NCBI GenBank assembly: GCA_003695505.1
Contig: RFIY01000354.1
Span: forward strand, 1-14,001
DNA: 14,001 bases
Origin: Candidatus Dadabacteria bacterium
GTDB lineage: Bacteria > J088
Reading direction: 5' to 3'
In this document: positions 13,805 through 14,001 of the stretch, one piece after another
Layout of the letters: each line of letters begins with the position of its first letter
Position numbering within the stretch: position 1 is the first letter of the stretch
Notes under the pieces: model-generated
Databases searched by the model: none
What the model was told of the DNA's origin: nothing
Seen by the model: only the letters and a program-made list of their open reading frames with translations
Program-made: the position numbers and the translations under genes

Positions 13805-13810
13805 TAAAAT
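13805..13810 (+). promoter_or_regulatory. Weak -10-like box upstream of the terminal SDR
   Basis: TAAAAT stands in an AT-rich patch (CATAAAATATATGCC) in the 138-nt gap after the acyltransferase gene. No convincing -35 is found 16-18 nt upstream. It may give the SDR gene a separate promoter, about 75 nt before its ATG. The only other structure just upstream is a short CGCCG/CGGCG stem without a T run. Confidence 0.3.
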
Positions 13811-13844
13811 ATATGCCTGACGCGCATCTTCTCGGCGTTGCCAT

Positions 13845-13861
13845 CCTGCGACGTCGCCAGG
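13845..13861 (+). promoter_or_regulatory. Palindrome in the SDR leader, possible operator
   Basis: A perfect 10-bp palindrome GCGACGTCGC (13848-13857) lies inside CCTG...CAGG, about 30 nt before the SDR start and downstream of the -10-like box. The position suits an operator for a dimeric repressor, but no regulator gene is visible and short GC-rich palindromes arise by chance. Confidence 0.25.
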
Positions 13862-13887
13862 CTGCGCCCCGTATGGAGGCTCCAACG

Positions 13888-14001
13888 ATGCAGATCAACG
13901 ACAAAACCTTCGTCGTCACCGGCGGCGGCAATGGCATCGGCCGCGAGATCGTCCTGCAACTGCTACGTCGCGGGGGCAAGGTTGCCGCCGTAGACATCGA
14001 C
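13888..14001 (+). CDS. Classical short-chain dehydrogenase/reductase, N-terminal part only
   Basis: The first 38 codons only; the gene continues past the right edge. The protein starts MQINDKTFVVTGGGNGIGRE, with the classical SDR cofactor motif TGGGNGIG (residues 11-18). The acidic end of the second strand (AVDID) favours NAD(H). ATG 13888 has GGAGG 8 nt upstream, a strong Shine-Dalgarno. Members reduce or oxidise alcohol/ketone groups on many substrates, including acyl chains. It follows the acyltransferase by 138 nt on the same strand, and may be part of the same lipid-related cassette or have its own promoter. The catalytic Ser-Tyr-Lys is outside the window. Confidence 0.9.
   Translation, partial: MQINDKTFVVTGGGNGIGREIVLQLLRRGGKVAAVDID

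Overview
The window looks like chromosomal DNA of a high-GC gammaproteobacterium. The main clue is the minus-strand order pheA-hisC-tyrA-aroA-cmk-rpsA, followed shortly by a lapA-like gene, which is the aromatic-amino-acid/ribosomal-protein supraoperon typical of that class. There is no phage, insertion sequence, tRNA, rRNA or CRISPR array. The genus cannot be fixed from the sequence.

Positions 1-8951 (minus strand) form one long, tightly packed array. A promoter candidate at about 9026-9052 precedes pheA (chorismate mutase/prephenate dehydratase). It is followed by hisC, tyrA, aroA and cmk, with start/stop overlaps or gaps of 12 nt or less. A 196-bp gap with its own TATAAT box, a hairpin and a T8 run leads into rpsA (ribosomal protein S1). 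Where ihfB normally follows rpsA, this genome has sppA (S49 peptidase) and a HIT-family nucleotide hydrolase/phosphorylase. These are followed by a LapA-domain membrane protein and the start of an exported coiled-coil protein that runs off the left edge. serC, which often precedes pheA, is also absent.

Positions 9027-10178 (minus strand) encode an exported zincin-like metalloprotease with a C-terminal Cys-TM-Arg tail resembling protein-sorting signals. It is divergent from the next block.

Positions 10163-14001 (plus strand) hold a second cassette behind a good sigma70-type promoter. It contains a phasin-like helical protein with a histone-H1-like Lys/Ala tail, an extended-SDR 'epimerase' with degenerate motifs, an orphan ParA-type ATPase, an MGAT-like acyltransferase translationally coupled to ParA, and the start of a classical SDR. 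The epimerase-acyltransferase pair resembles mycobacterial Rv0501-Rv0502. A DNA-binding phasin-like protein, a ParA with no ParB and lipid-modifying enzymes together suggest, as inference only, a system that makes and positions a lipid or polyester inclusion, or a membrane lipid domain, relative to the nucleoid. This is the most interesting part of the window.
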